64,000 nucleotides of DNA from Alicycliphilus denitrificans K601 (GCF_000204645.1 NC_015422.1:1877001-1941000); one strand, 5' to 3'; shown: positions 37,350-46,426, numbered from the stretch's first letter. The notes: a model not told the origin generated them from the sequence alone. Program-made: numbers and translations.

Positions 37350-37718
37350 CTACTCGTCGTCCGCGCTGCCGCCGTCAATGCGTACCTCGCCCCGGTAGAG
37401 ACCGTATCCGTCCAGGCCGTTTCGCCATTGAGGCTCGTCATCATCACTGCTTTCGTCGGCATCGACGTTGCGTACCATCCAGGCAGCGATCCCTGCAAAG
37501 GCCAGCAGCAGCGCCAGCCAGAACGCGGAGTAGAGCAGCACACCAAGCACGGCCAGCTTGACGATCCAGAGCACCGCCGTCGCCGCGCTCGCGGGCACCC
37601 CGCGCGTCACCAGCCAGCCGGCGACACGCTGCTCGCGGCGCAGGTATCCACGCCAGGCACGGCCAGCCCCCCGGCCCAGCCGGTGGCTCCAGCGCCCGTT
37701 GTGCGTGTTGGTGGTCAT
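37350..37718 (-). CDS. DUF3742-family ICE protein
   Basis: A 122-aa membrane protein starting MTTNTHNGRWSHRLGRG, with REQRVAGWLV, two membrane helices at about residues 45-85, and an acidic tail. ATG 37718 is favoured because GAGG lies 9 bases upstream; an ATG 6 bases earlier is too close. DUF3742 genes are regularly found next to traG in ICEclc-like elements. It is convergent with traG and 16 bp away. Function unknown. Confidence 0.82.
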   Translation of the reverse strand: MTTNTHNGRWSHRLGRGAGRAWRGYLRREQRVAGWLVTRGVPASAATAVLWIVKLAVLGVLLYSAFWLALLLAFAGIAAWMVRNVDADESSDDDEPQWRNGLDGYGLYRGEVRIDGGSADDE

Positions 37719-37932
37719 GCTCATATGCCTCGGCTTCAGTGGTGCCTCACCTCGCGGAGTGGCCGGTCGTGGCTTGCCCTCCAGCATAGACCGCGATCAG
37801 GAGGGCGGGTTGCGGCTGGCAGAGTCGGGTTGGCTCGGGTCGCAGGTCGATTAGATTCTGCACGATAACTCAAACCTTATGCTACTTTCCATGCACGTTC
37901 TTGCAATGGCTCTAGTGACTGATTGGATTCCG

Positions 37933-37948
37933 TGCTATTGTTATAGCA
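37933..37948 (+). promoter_or_regulatory. Palindrome TGCTAT-TGTT-ATAGCA at the abiEi start, operator candidate
   Basis: A perfect 6-bp inverted repeat whose last base is the A of the abiEi start codon, in an AT-rich promoter-like segment. AbiEi antitoxins are known to repress their own promoter by binding inverted repeats, so autoregulation is likely. Confidence 0.5.
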
Positions 37949-38706
37949 TGGATGGAAATTCTAGGCATCAGGTAATCAAGCGGCTGCAGGCGGGACTCCC
38001 CCGCGGGGCGCCGTTCGACCTTGCCACCCTGAGCCAGTTCGGGGTGTCGCCCCAGCTCGCCGCCCACTATGCCGACGGCGGGTGGCTCGTGCGCCTGGCC
38101 CATGGCGTCTATGCCTTCCCGAACGATGAGTTCGGGGTCTACGGTGCGCTGAAGTTCCTGCAACAGCGCGTGCCCGGCCTGCACGTCGGCGGCAAGAGCG
38201 CCCTGGCCCTGCAGGGGGTGCGGCACAACCTGGGCAGCCGGGAGGCGCTGGTGCTGTGGGGCGACGGTCGCTTCGCGTTGCCGGCCTGGTTCACTTCGCG
38301 CTTTCCGGCCCGCTACGTCCACGCCCGCCTGTTCGACTGGCCGGACACGGCGCTGGCCGGCAAGACCCTGACCACGCCGCCTGGCCTGCCCGAGGATCTG
38401 CGGGTGGCAGCCCCCGAGCGTGCCGTGCTGGAGCTGCTGTACGAAGCCGGCGTCAAGCAGAGCCTCGAAGAGGCCCGCAACCTCTTCGATGGACTGCGTT
38501 CCCCCCGCAAGGACTTGCTCGGGCAACTGCTGTCCTGCTGCGCCAGCGTGAAGGCCGTGCGCCTGTTCCTGACCTGGGCGCGCGAGACCAGCCTCGTGGA
38601 TGTCGATGCCCTGCTGGAGCAGTACCCGGTTCGCACCGGCAGCAACACGCGCTGGATGAGCCGGCTCGATGACGGCACCTTGCTGAGCCTGAGACCTCAT
38701 GGATAA
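37948..38706 (+). CDS. abiEi: Type IV toxin-antitoxin AbiEi-family antitoxin
   Basis: A 252-aa protein. An N-terminal winged HTH (FDLATLSQFGVSPQLAAHYA, then GWLVRLAHGVYAFP) precedes the AbiEi C-terminal domain with HVGGKSALALQG. It overlaps the nucleotidyltransferase toxin by 8 bp. It probably neutralises the toxin and represses the operon through the palindrome at its start. ATG 37948 fits the HTH start; upstream in-frame sequence is promoter-like. Confidence 0.87.
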   Translation: MDGNSRHQVIKRLQAGLPRGAPFDLATLSQFGVSPQLAAHYADGGWLVRLAHGVYAFPNDEFGVYGALKFLQQRVPGLHVGGKSALALQGVRHNLGSREALVLWGDGRFALPAWFTSRFPARYVHARLFDWPDTALAGKTLTTPPGLPEDLRVAAPERAVLELLYEAGVKQSLEEARNLFDGLRSPRKDLLGQLLSCCASVKAVRLFLTWARETSLVDVDALLEQYPVRTGSNTRWMSRLDDGTLLSLRPHG

Positions 38707-39619
38707 GACCTACGCTGACACCGTTCGCCTGCTGCTGGCCGTCGCGCCCGACGTGTTCGCCAACGACATCTTCGCCATGAAGGGCGGCACGGCCATCAAC
38801 CTCTTCGTGCGGGACATGCCGCGCCTTTCGGTGGACATCGACGTGGTGTACCTCCCGTGGCAGACGCCGCGCGACGAAGCGCTGCAAGCCATCAACCAGG
38901 AGCTGGCCGCCATCGCCACGCGCGTTGCGCCACTGGGCGTGCAGACACGCCTGGTTCGCGCCAAGGACCTGGGAGACACCAAGCTGATCGTCGAGAACGA
39001 CGCCAGCCAGGTGAAGATCGAGGTCAACGTCGTGTTCCGAGGCAGCGTGCTGCCCGTCGAGCGGCGGCCGCTGAGCGCAAAGACCAGCGATCTGTTCGGC
39101 GTCGAGTTCGAGCTGCCGGTTCTGGCACCGGACGAGCTGTACGCCAGCAAGCTGGTGGCCGCGCTGGATCGGCAGCACCCCCGCGACCTGTTCGACGTGT
39201 GGCAGCTCTACGAATCGGGCGACATCAGCGACGGCATGGTCGAGTGCTTCGTGATCTATCTGGCGGGCCACAACCGGCCGCCCCACGAAGTGCTGTTCGG
39301 TAACGACAAGGACATCGCCGGCGAGTACGAGCGGGCCTTTGTCGGCATGACCGAAGTGGGCTGCTCCCTAGAAACACTGCTCGACGCTCGCGCCAGGGTG
39401 CGGCGCGAGCTGCCACAGCGACTGAGCACCGCGCACAAGCAGTTTCTGAGCGGGCTGGCGCGCGCAGAACCGGACTGGTCGCTGGTGCAATGCCAGCACG
39501 CCGCGCAACTGCCGGCACTGCGCTGGAAGCTCGCCAATCTCGAAACCTTCCGCAAGCGCCGTCCCGACGACTTCGCAGCGCAATCCGCCGCCCTCGACAC
39601 CGGCTTGGGCCAGAGCTGA
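38699..39619 (+). CDS. abiEii: AbiEii/AbiGii-family nucleotidyltransferase toxin
   Basis: A 306-aa DNA polymerase beta-like nucleotidyltransferase. Motif I is GGTAINLF at about residues 27-34, followed by the RLSVDID acidic motif (about 41-47). A later ELYASK and HPRDLFDVWQLYE are typical of the family. AbiEii-type toxins act as nucleotidyltransferases that arrest growth when phage disrupts the antitoxin balance. All key motifs appear intact. Confidence 0.9.
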   Translation: MDKTYADTVRLLLAVAPDVFANDIFAMKGGTAINLFVRDMPRLSVDIDVVYLPWQTPRDEALQAINQELAAIATRVAPLGVQTRLVRAKDLGDTKLIVENDASQVKIEVNVVFRGSVLPVERRPLSAKTSDLFGVEFELPVLAPDELYASKLVAALDRQHPRDLFDVWQLYESGDISDGMVECFVIYLAGHNRPPHEVLFGNDKDIAGEYERAFVGMTEVGCSLETLLDARARVRRELPQRLSTAHKQFLSGLARAEPDWSLVQCQHAAQLPALRWKLANLETFRKRRPDDFAAQSAALDTGLGQS

Positions 39620-39821
39620 CGAACGTCCCGCAGCGCCCCACTTGCCGGGATTGCCCCATGCCGCATTCATCGTGGCACCCGCGAAGCAGCGGCCCTATAC
39701 CCAAAGGCTTCCGACAAAGGCCAAAGGGCTGGGAAGGGGCAAAGGAAGGGTGCCAAGGGGAAAGGCCCTATCCTGAAAAGGCCAAAAGGCGCCCCGAGCA
39801 GCCCGTCATCCGGGGTTCGCC
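39620..39821 (+). other. Candidate origin of transfer (oriT) upstream of traI
   Basis: A 202-bp gene-free stretch directly before the relaxase. It has a strongly purine-rich half (39700-39790) with repeated AAAGG/CAAAGG units, and a direct repeat GGCCCTAT at 39691-39698 and 39764-39771. Relaxase genes often lie beside oriT, and ICEclc has an oriT near its traI. No nic site can be recognised by eye. Confidence 0.4.
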
Positions 39822-41666
39822 ATGCTCTCGCTGTTCCAGCGCAAACGGGTGCCACCCACCGCCGGCACGCCGCCCACCTCCGCCATCGAAACTCCGAAAG
39901 GGTCGATGCGGCCGGAGTCGGCCGCATCGCTGCTGGCCACGCCGCGTCGACAGAAACTGCTGGAACACATCTGGCAGCGCACATCGCTCTCGCGCCGGCA
40001 GTTCGCCACGCTCTACCTCGCCCCACTGGAGCGCTACGCCGAGCTGGTCCAGCAGTTCCCGGCCTCCGAGAGCCACCACCACGCCTACCCCGGCGGCATG
40101 CTGGATCACGGCCTGGAAATCGTCGCCTATGCGCTGAAGCTGCGGCAGTCATACCTGCTGCCTGCGGGCGTCACGCCGGAGGCGCAGGCGGCCCAGGCCG
40201 AAGCCTGGACCGCAGGCACGGCCTACGCGGCCCTGCTGCACGACATCGGCAAGATTGCGGTCGATCTGCACGTCGAGCATGCCGACGGCAGCGTCTGGCA
40301 TCCCTGGCACGGCCCGCTGCGAAAGCCCTACCGCTTCCGTTACCGAAAGGAGCGCGAGTACCGCCTGCACAGCGCCGCCACCGGGCTGCTCTACGCGCGC
40401 CTTCTCGATCGGGACATCTTCGACTGGCTCAGCGGCTATCCCGACCTCTGGGCCGCGCTGCTGTACGTGCTAGCCGGCCAGTACGAGCACGCCGGCACGC
40501 TCGGCGAGCTGGTCGTGCAGGCCGATCAGGCATCGGTCGCCCAGGAACTCGGCGGTGATCCCAGCAAGGCGCTGGCGGCCCCCAAGCATGCGCTGCAACG
40601 CAAATTGCTCGACGGCTTGCGCTACCTGCTCAAGGAAGAATTCAAGTTGAACCAAGCCGGCCCGGCGGACGGCTGGCTGACCCAGGACGCTCTGTGGCTG
40701 GTGAGCAAGACCGTCTCCGACAAGCTGCGCGCACATCTGCTGTCGCAAGGCATCGACGGCATTCCGGCGAGCAATACGGCGGTGTTCAACGTGCTGCAGG
40801 ATCACGGCATCGTGCAACCGACGCCGGATGGCAAGGCGATCTGGAAGGCTACCATCACCAGCGACGCCGGCTGGTCGCACGCCTTCACCTTCCTGAAGCT
40901 CTCGCCGGCGATGATCTGGGATGCCGCCGACCGGCCGGCGCCGTTCGCAGGCTGTGTGCAGGTCGAAGAGGAACAGGCGGAGCCGCAGGCGCCGGCGGTG
41001 GCTGATGGGCCGCGCGTGGAAGGCACCGAAGCTGCACCCGCGAGCGCGGCGCCGATCGCATCCGCAGCCATGGACACCGGCGTCGCAGCGCTGCTCGACC
41101 TGCTGGGCGACACCGCTCCACCCGCGACACCGGAGATCCCGAGTTCCCCTGTTGCCGAGCCCGAGCCGGCCCCTTCGACCATGCCCCGGCCGCAGATGAG
41201 CCTCGCGCCTTCCCAGGATCGCGCGGAGCCCTCTGGGGCGCACTTCATGGCCTGGCTGCGTCAGAGCGTCCAGACGCGCAAGCTCATCATCAACGACGCC
41301 AAGGCCCTGGTGCATACCGTCGCCGGTACGACCTACCTCGTCAGCCCCGGCGTGTTCCAGCGCTACGCGCAGGAGTACCTTCAAGTCGCCGCCCTGGCCA
41401 AGCAGGAGAAGCTGGAGGGGTGGCAGTGGGTGCAGAAGCGCTTCGAGAAGCTGGGACAGCACCGCAAGCAGCCGAGCGGGCTGAACATCTGGACCTGCGA
41501 AGTTACGGGGCCGCGCAAGTCGCGCCGGCTGCACGGCTACCTGCTCGTCAGCCCGGATGCGCTGTTCCAGGAGACGCCGCCAGACAACCCATACCTGCGG
41601 CTCGTCAACGAGGCCGCAAAGCGCGAAGATTCAGCCCTTGGGGGCAAGGACGACGATCAGGCGTAG
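39822..41666 (+). CDS. traI: MobH-family relaxase TraI (TIGR03760 family)
   Basis: A 614-aa relaxase that should nick oriT and pilot the strand. The N-terminal TraI_2 domain has an HD-type metal site: HHH at 85-87, GGMLDHGLE with His96, and LLHDIGK with His140-Asp141. The C-terminal third (about 470-590) is a putative helicase/DNA-binding domain (FMAWLRQSVQTRKLIIND). A Pro/Ala/Glu-rich linker joins the two. It starts at ATG 39822, after the candidate oriT. Confidence 0.92.
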   Translation: MLSLFQRKRVPPTAGTPPTSAIETPKGSMRPESAASLLATPRRQKLLEHIWQRTSLSRRQFATLYLAPLERYAELVQQFPASESHHHAYPGGMLDHGLEIVAYALKLRQSYLLPAGVTPEAQAAQAEAWTAGTAYAALLHDIGKIAVDLHVEHADGSVWHPWHGPLRKPYRFRYRKEREYRLHSAATGLLYARLLDRDIFDWLSGYPDLWAALLYVLAGQYEHAGTLGELVVQADQASVAQELGGDPSKALAAPKHALQRKLLDGLRYLLKEEFKLNQAGPADGWLTQDALWLVSKTVSDKLRAHLLSQGIDGIPASNTAVFNVLQDHGIVQPTPDGKAIWKATITSDAGWSHAFTFLKLSPAMIWDAADRPAPFAGCVQVEEEQAEPQAPAVADGPRVEGTEAAPASAAPIASAAMDTGVAALLDLLGDTAPPATPEIPSSPVAEPEPAPSTMPRPQMSLAPSQDRAEPSGAHFMAWLRQSVQTRKLIINDAKALVHTVAGTTYLVSPGVFQRYAQEYLQVAALAKQEKLEGWQWVQKRFEKLGQHRKQPSGLNIWTCEVTGPRKSRRLHGYLLVSPDALFQETPPDNPYLRLVNEAAKREDSALGGKDDDQA

Positions 41667-41692
41667 GCATGCGACCGCTGTGCGGGCCGGCT

Positions 41693-41992
41693 TCAATCTG
41701 CGGATGGGGCCGACTCTGCCAGCTTGGCTTCGGTCAGAGTCATCAAGTGGGCGGAACTACATTTCAGCGCACGGGCAATCTTGAGGATGAGAGGGAGCGT
41801 GGGGACATGCTCGCCGCGCTCGATCTTGCCCATGTGCGACCGTTCGATGCCGGCCATGTGGGCCAGCGTTTCCTGAGCGATACCCTGGTTGGTTCTTTCT
41901 TCCCGCACGGCAGCCCCAAACGCGATGGCTGGTTCCGCTTCGTAGGTAGTGGTGCCGGTGGGGCGGCCCCTTTGGATCGAACGCTTTGGCAT
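41693..41992 (-). CDS. XRE-family transcriptional regulator
   Basis: A 99-aa protein with an XRE HTH: AVREERTNQGIAQETLAHMA, then GIERSHMGKIERGEHVPTL. It starts at ATG 41992; an in-frame TTG 6 bases upstream is less likely. It is convergent with traI (26 bp) and divergent from the LysR-like gene. It probably represses one or both of them. Similar small XRE genes sit near the relaxase in related ICEs. Confidence 0.82.
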   Translation of the reverse strand: MPKRSIQRGRPTGTTTYEAEPAIAFGAAVREERTNQGIAQETLAHMAGIERSHMGKIERGEHVPTLPLILKIARALKCSSAHLMTLTEAKLAESAPSAD

Positions 41993-42029
41993 TGCCAAGA
42001 GCGTCGAACACGGTCACGATTTAAGCCAC

Positions 42030-42041
42030 GTTAAACTTAAC
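42030..42041. promoter_or_regulatory. Palindrome GTTAA-AC-TTAAC between divergent genes
   Basis: A 12-bp inverted repeat in the AT-rich gap between the XRE gene and the LysR-like gene. It is a candidate operator for the XRE repressor. Confidence 0.4.
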
Positions 42042-42097
42042 TCATCCAACGGCTTCGAGATCAGTTGCCACGAGTTCACCGCCTGGGGGAGCTGGAC

Positions 42098-42724
42098 GTG
42101 GAATCGAGTGACATCACCGCCGAAATTCGCATGGCCGTCCTCGGCGAATGGGTGCCTCCCCAGCTCGCCGACGTGCTCGCCCTGCAGCGTGCCGAAGAGC
42201 CGGAGACCCATGCCGTCCTGGCCGGCTGGACAGATCCCGGTCGAGGCGCGGAGCTGCCGGACGACGGCTTCGACTTCGCCTTGTCTGCGGTTGCCCGGCA
42301 GTGGCCTGGCTGGGTATGCGAACCGCTGTGGCATGACACGCTGGCGGTCGCCGTGGCCAAGCGCTCCCACCTGCTGGCCTACCGTGAAGTGCCGTGCGAG
42401 GAAGTGCTCAAGCAGCCCTTGATCTGCTCGCAGTCCACGGCCGATGAACCATGGCGCGTGACCGTGCAGCGCGTGTTCGAAAACGCGCTGCAGGAGCGGG
42501 AGCAAACGGTGGAGACATTCGATGTGGCGATGACGCTGGTTGCTGCCGGGTACGGGATCGCCATTGCGCCTGCCGCGAGACTGGCGAGCTACCTACGCCG
42601 AGGCATCGCCGTACGGCCGCTGGCCGGCGCACCAATGATCGTGATGGCTTACCTGCTCCGCCGCAACGCTACCTTGTCGGACACCCAGGCAAGATTCGCC
42701 CGCCGCGCGCGCTTGGTGTCCTGA
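42098..42724 (+). CDS. LysR-type substrate-binding domain without HTH
   Basis: A 208-aa protein matching only the ligand-binding half of a LysR regulator: [20 protein letters not shown], a hinge region, and a C-terminal [19 protein letters not shown]. No DNA-binding domain precedes it. GTG 42098 has GGGGGAG 6 bases upstream; an alternative start at 42065 adds 11 residues. It could be a modulator that senses a ligand, or a remnant of a longer regulator. The intact frame and ribosome-binding site argue for a functional stand-alone protein. Confidence 0.65.
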   Translation: MESSDITAEIRMAVLGEWVPPQLADVLALQRAEEPETHAVLAGWTDPGRGAELPDDGFDFALSAVARQWPGWVCEPLWHDTLAVAVAKRSHLLAYREVPCEEVLKQPLICSQSTADEPWRVTVQRVFENALQEREQTVETFDVAMTLVAAGYGIAIAPAARLASYLRRGIAVRPLAGAPMIVMAYLLRRNATLSDTQARFARRARLVS

Positions 42725-42749
42725 CTGATGCGCTGGCCTTCCCATTGAT

Positions 42750-42903
42750 GCGTAACGGCCGGAACTGCACGTCTTCGGCCCTCCGGCTCTGCCGCCATAC
42801 GTAGTCGCCGATCAAATTGATGTGCTCCCAGCCCAGCGGCGACAGGTATTGCAGCAACCCGTCGTCGATCCCGTTGCCGGAGTCGCGCAGCGCCTGCGTC
42901 GCA
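42750..42903 (-). pseudogene. tnpA: Tn3-family transposase C-terminal remnant
   Basis: The frame reads [19 protein letters not shown], then GDYVWR and FRPLR, a hallmark of the C-terminus of Tn3-family TnpA. Only about 50 codons remain, ending beside the PAP2-LspA gene. This suggests the cadmium block came in on, or was cut by, a Tn3-like transposon. Confidence 0.75.
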
Positions 42904-42905
42904 GC

Positions 42906-43985
42906 TCATCCTGACAACAATCTACCCTTGTTACCCTTGTCTCGAATTTCAAGGAACCTAGCGATCAAACAGCCGACTCCGATGGAGATCGCAACATCGG
43001 CGAGGTTGAACGCGGGCCAGTGCATGCCCTGCCAGTGGAAGTCGAGGAAGTCCACAACCTGACCGCGCAGCAGGCGATCCACCACGTTGCCAAGTGCCCC
43101 GCCAAGAATGAGGCTGTAGCCGACGGCTTCGAAGCGCGGCAGCGTCTGCTTCAGTTGTCGGATGAGCCAGACCGCGACGAGCAGTCCTAACGTGATGAAG
43201 AAGTAACGTTGCCAGCCACTCGCTCCGGCCAAAAAGCTGAACGCGGCGCCCGGATTGAGCACATGCACGAGGTTGAAGAACGGCGTGATCTCGACCTGTT
43301 TGCCATAGACGAACGCCCGTTCGATCGAGAGCTTGGCTGCCTGATCAGCAGCAACCGCTGCCGCAGCCACCCCGTACCACGGCAAGGCCGGCGCGAGCAG
43401 CCCCTTTGCGCGCGCCGCAGTGGCGAACGAGATCAGCCACCGCGAGAGCACGGTGCAGCCCAAGCCCAGCCCCCAGCCTGCCAGCACGTCGCCCGGGAAG
43501 TGCATACCTGCCGCCATGCGTGACCAGCCAACCAGGGCGGCATACATCAACAGGCAACCGCGACCGCGCCAGGCCAGCAGCGGCCACAACGCAGCGGCCA
43601 CCAGCGCCGCGTAGGTCGCGTGCCCGCTGGGCAGGCTGTAATGCAGCTCCACAGCGCCGATGACATGCACCGCTGCGCCCAGCACCGCATGCGGGCGCGG
43701 AAAGTCGAGCCACCACTTCAAGGCCGACGCCGCCGCCAAGGCCAGCAAGAACGCGACGCCGAAGTGCAACAAACGGCTCCGCACTAGCCGAACGCGGGCC
43801 GGATCGGAAGATGCCTTTGACCATGCCCATAGGCCCAGTACGGTTAGGGGCGCGGTCCAGTAGCTGCCGATTAGGCTGAAGAGCGACGCCAGCGGCCACA
43901 GCACTGCGGGCGTCCCAGCATTGATCGCTTGAAATAGCGCGAGATTCAGACCGGCCCAGTCATACAGCACGAATTTCCAACTCAT
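42906..43985 (-). CDS. PAP2 phosphatase - signal peptidase II fusion
   Basis: A 359-aa membrane protein made of two enzymes in one frame. The N-terminal half is a PAP2 lipid phosphatase: KWWLDFPRPHA, SLPSGHATY and SRMAAGMHFPGDVLAGW. The C-terminal half is LspA-like: NPGAAFSFLA, GGALGNVVDRLLRGQVVDF and FNLADVAIS, including both catalytic Asp residues (GNVVDR and NLADVA). Start overlaps the cadA stop by 4 bp, so it is in the cadA operon. LspA genes often accompany cadA; the fused PAP2 is unusual. It may recycle undecaprenyl or lipid phosphate and process a lipoprotein under metal stress. Confidence 0.88.
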   Translation of the reverse strand: MSWKFVLYDWAGLNLALFQAINAGTPAVLWPLASLFSLIGSYWTAPLTVLGLWAWSKASSDPARVRLVRSRLLHFGVAFLLALAAASALKWWLDFPRPHAVLGAAVHVIGAVELHYSLPSGHATYAALVAAALWPLLAWRGRGCLLMYAALVGWSRMAAGMHFPGDVLAGWGLGLGCTVLSRWLISFATAARAKGLLAPALPWYGVAAAAVAADQAAKLSIERAFVYGKQVEITPFFNLVHVLNPGAAFSFLAGASGWQRYFFITLGLLVAVWLIRQLKQTLPRFEAVGYSLILGGALGNVVDRLLRGQVVDFLDFHWQGMHWPAFNLADVAISIGVGCLIARFLEIRDKGNKGRLLSG

Positions 43986-46384
43986 CGGCGCAGCAGCCTC
44001 AAGCCATTGCCCACCACCAGCAGGCTAGCTCCCATGTCGGCGAACACCGCCATCCACATGGTCGCGTGGCCGGTGAAGGTGAGCACTAGGAACACGGCCT
44101 TGATGCCCAGCGCAAGCGCGATGTTCTGTGTGAGCACCTGTGCCGTGGTGCGGGACAGCCGCACGAAGGTCGGAATCTTGCGCAGGTCATCGTCCATCAG
44201 CGCCACGTCGGCCGTCTCGATGGCCGTGTCGGTGCCCGCCGCGCCCATCGCGAAGCCAATGTCGGCACGAGCCAACGCCGGAGCGTCGTTGATTCCATCA
44301 CCGACCATGCCGACCCCGCCGGACTGGGCAAGCGCTTCGATCTCGCGCAGTTTGTCATCGGGGAGCAGGTTGCCTTGTGCGCGGTCGATCCCGGCCTGTG
44401 TGGCAATCGCCTTGGCGGTGTGTGGGTTGTCGCCGGTCAGCATCATGGTCTGGATGCCCAGCGCGTGCAGTTCGGCCACGGCGCTCCGGCTGCTGTCCTT
44501 GATGGTGTCGGCCACTGCCATGAGCGCCTGCACGCCCTCGGGCTCCACCAGCATCACCGCCGTCTTACCCTCGGCTTCCAGTGCGGTGATGCGTTGTTCC
44601 ATTGCGGGGGAGCAATGTCCCAGCTCGTCGAGCATCCGATGGTTGCCGAGGTGATAGGCCACTCCGTCGATCACGCCGCGCACGCCTCGGCCGGGCAATG
44701 CGGCGAATTCCGCGACTTCGCGCAGCGCCACGCCGTCGGCAAGGGCGGCTTGCGCGATTGCCTTGGACACCGGATGGTCGGAGCGGCTGGCCAGGCTGGC
44801 CGCGAGACTACGGGCGTGCTGGGGCGAAGCGTTACCCAAGGCAACGAAGTCGGTCTGCGCGGGCTTGCCGTGGGTGATGGTGCCGGTCTTGTCCAAGGCC
44901 AGCCAGCGCAGCTTGCGGCCCTCTTCCAAATACACGCCGCCCTTGATGAGAATGCCGTGGCGTGCCGCTGCGGCCAACCCGCTGACGATGCTGACGGGTG
45001 TCGAAATCACCAGCGCGCACGGGCAGGCGATCACCAGCAAAACCAGCGCCCGATAGATCCAATCCAGCCATGCCGCTCCCACAAAGAGCGGCGGCACCAG
45101 TGCGACGACCACGGCCAAGGCGAATACGGCGGGCGTGTACCAGCGCGCGAACTGATCCACGAAGCGCTGGGTCGGCGCGCGGCTGCCTTGTGCGGCCTCC
45201 ACCGCATGAATGATGCGGGCCAGCGTGGAGTTGTTCGCCAGCGCCGTGACACGGTACTCGAACGAGCCTGACTCGTTGAGGGAACCCGCAAAGACGGGAT
45301 CGCCTAGGCCCTTGTCGACGGGCAGACTCTCCCCGGTGATCGGCGCTTGGTTCACGGTCGAGCGGCCTTCTACGACCTCCCCATCGAGGGCGATGCGTTC
45401 GCCAGGCCGCACTCGCACCCGGCTGCCGATCGCAACCTGCTTGGCATCCACCTCGCGCCATGAGCCATCAGGCTGTTGCACCGTGGCTCGCTCCGGGGCC
45501 AGATCGAGCAGCCCCGCGATGGCGTTGCGGGCGCGGTCCAGCGACTTGGCCTCGATGACCTCGGCCAAAGCGAACAACACCATCACCATCGCCGCCTCCG
45601 GCCAGTGCCCGATCAACATGGCCCCGGTGACGGCAATCGACATCAGGGCGTTCATGTTGAGGTTGCGGTTCTTGAGGGCAATCCATCCTTTCTTGTAGGT
45701 GGACAGGCCACCGGTGAGGATGGCGACCAGAGCCAGAACCATCACCGACCAATGATTGCCGCCTTGGAGCCAGTACACGGCCTCCGCCGCAACAGCGGCG
45801 ACTAGCGAGATGCCGAGCGGCCACCAATGGGTCGTGGTCTGCCCCGGTGCTGATGACGCAGGCGTGCGGTTGGCTTCTTCGAGCACTTGGGCCTCGAAGC
45901 CGAGCGATTGCAGAGCACCCAGCACGTCAGGCAGCACGGCTGGGGCATGGCGCACGGTGAGCGTGCGTTGCATCAGGTTGAAGTCGAGATCGATCACACC
46001 GGCCAGCGTGGCGAGATTGCTGCGGATCAGCGCCTCCTCGGACGGACAATCCATCTTGGCGATGGCAAGGCGGGTGGTCTGCACCGCCGAGCGGTCGTCC
46101 TGTCGCACCGCCTGCATATCGACAGCCGCCAAGGCTTGTTCCACGGGGGCCAACGACGCCAGGGTGTGCCGCACGGTCAAGGTGCGCCGCATCAGGTTGA
46201 AATCGAGCTCCACCACGCCGGGCACGCCGCCCAGCTTGCCCCGGATCAGCGCTTCTTCCGTGGGGCAGTCCATGTTCTCGATGTGATAGACGGCAACCGC
46301 CACCCCGGTAGTGGCGCTGGTCTGTGTTTCTGATTTGAGAACGGGAGCATCAGCACAACCGTACCCGCTTGATCCGCAACTCAT
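43982..46384 (-). CDS. cadA: Cd/Pb/Zn-translocating P1B-type ATPase CadA
   Basis: An 800-aa efflux ATPase. Two N-terminal HMA-like domains carry MDCPTEE (Cys40) and MDCPSEE, a DCxxE variant in place of GMTCxxC. The channel motif CPC lies at about 454 in IACPCALVIS. The phosphorylated Asp is in DKTGT at about 498. The hinge is GDGINDAPAL. CPC with these HMA variants points to Cd/Zn/Pb rather than Cu. It is divergent from cadR across a MerR-type operator. Confidence 0.93.
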   Translation of the reverse strand: MSCGSSGYGCADAPVLKSETQTSATTGVAVAVYHIENMDCPTEEALIRGKLGGVPGVVELDFNLMRRTLTVRHTLASLAPVEQALAAVDMQAVRQDDRSAVQTTRLAIAKMDCPSEEALIRSNLATLAGVIDLDFNLMQRTLTVRHAPAVLPDVLGALQSLGFEAQVLEEANRTPASSAPGQTTTHWWPLGISLVAAVAAEAVYWLQGGNHWSVMVLALVAILTGGLSTYKKGWIALKNRNLNMNALMSIAVTGAMLIGHWPEAAMVMVLFALAEVIEAKSLDRARNAIAGLLDLAPERATVQQPDGSWREVDAKQVAIGSRVRVRPGERIALDGEVVEGRSTVNQAPITGESLPVDKGLGDPVFAGSLNESGSFEYRVTALANNSTLARIIHAVEAAQGSRAPTQRFVDQFARWYTPAVFALAVVVALVPPLFVGAAWLDWIYRALVLLVIACPCALVISTPVSIVSGLAAAARHGILIKGGVYLEEGRKLRWLALDKTGTITHGKPAQTDFVALGNASPQHARSLAASLASRSDHPVSKAIAQAALADGVALREVAEFAALPGRGVRGVIDGVAYHLGNHRMLDELGHCSPAMEQRITALEAEGKTAVMLVEPEGVQALMAVADTIKDSSRSAVAELHALGIQTMMLTGDNPHTAKAIATQAGIDRAQGNLLPDDKLREIEALAQSGGVGMVGDGINDAPALARADIGFAMGAAGTDTAIETADVALMDDDLRKIPTFVRLSRTTAQVLTQNIALALGIKAVFLVLTFTGHATMWMAVFADMGASLLVVGNGLRLLRR

Positions 46385-46426
46385 AGCAATTCCTCGGCGT
46401 CGTCATTCGTTCAAATGCATTAAAAT

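Noticed and set aside
39700..39790. AAAGG repeats as a CRISPR-like array
   Set aside because: Units are too short and irregular, with no spacers of constant length; better explained as an oriT-like region.
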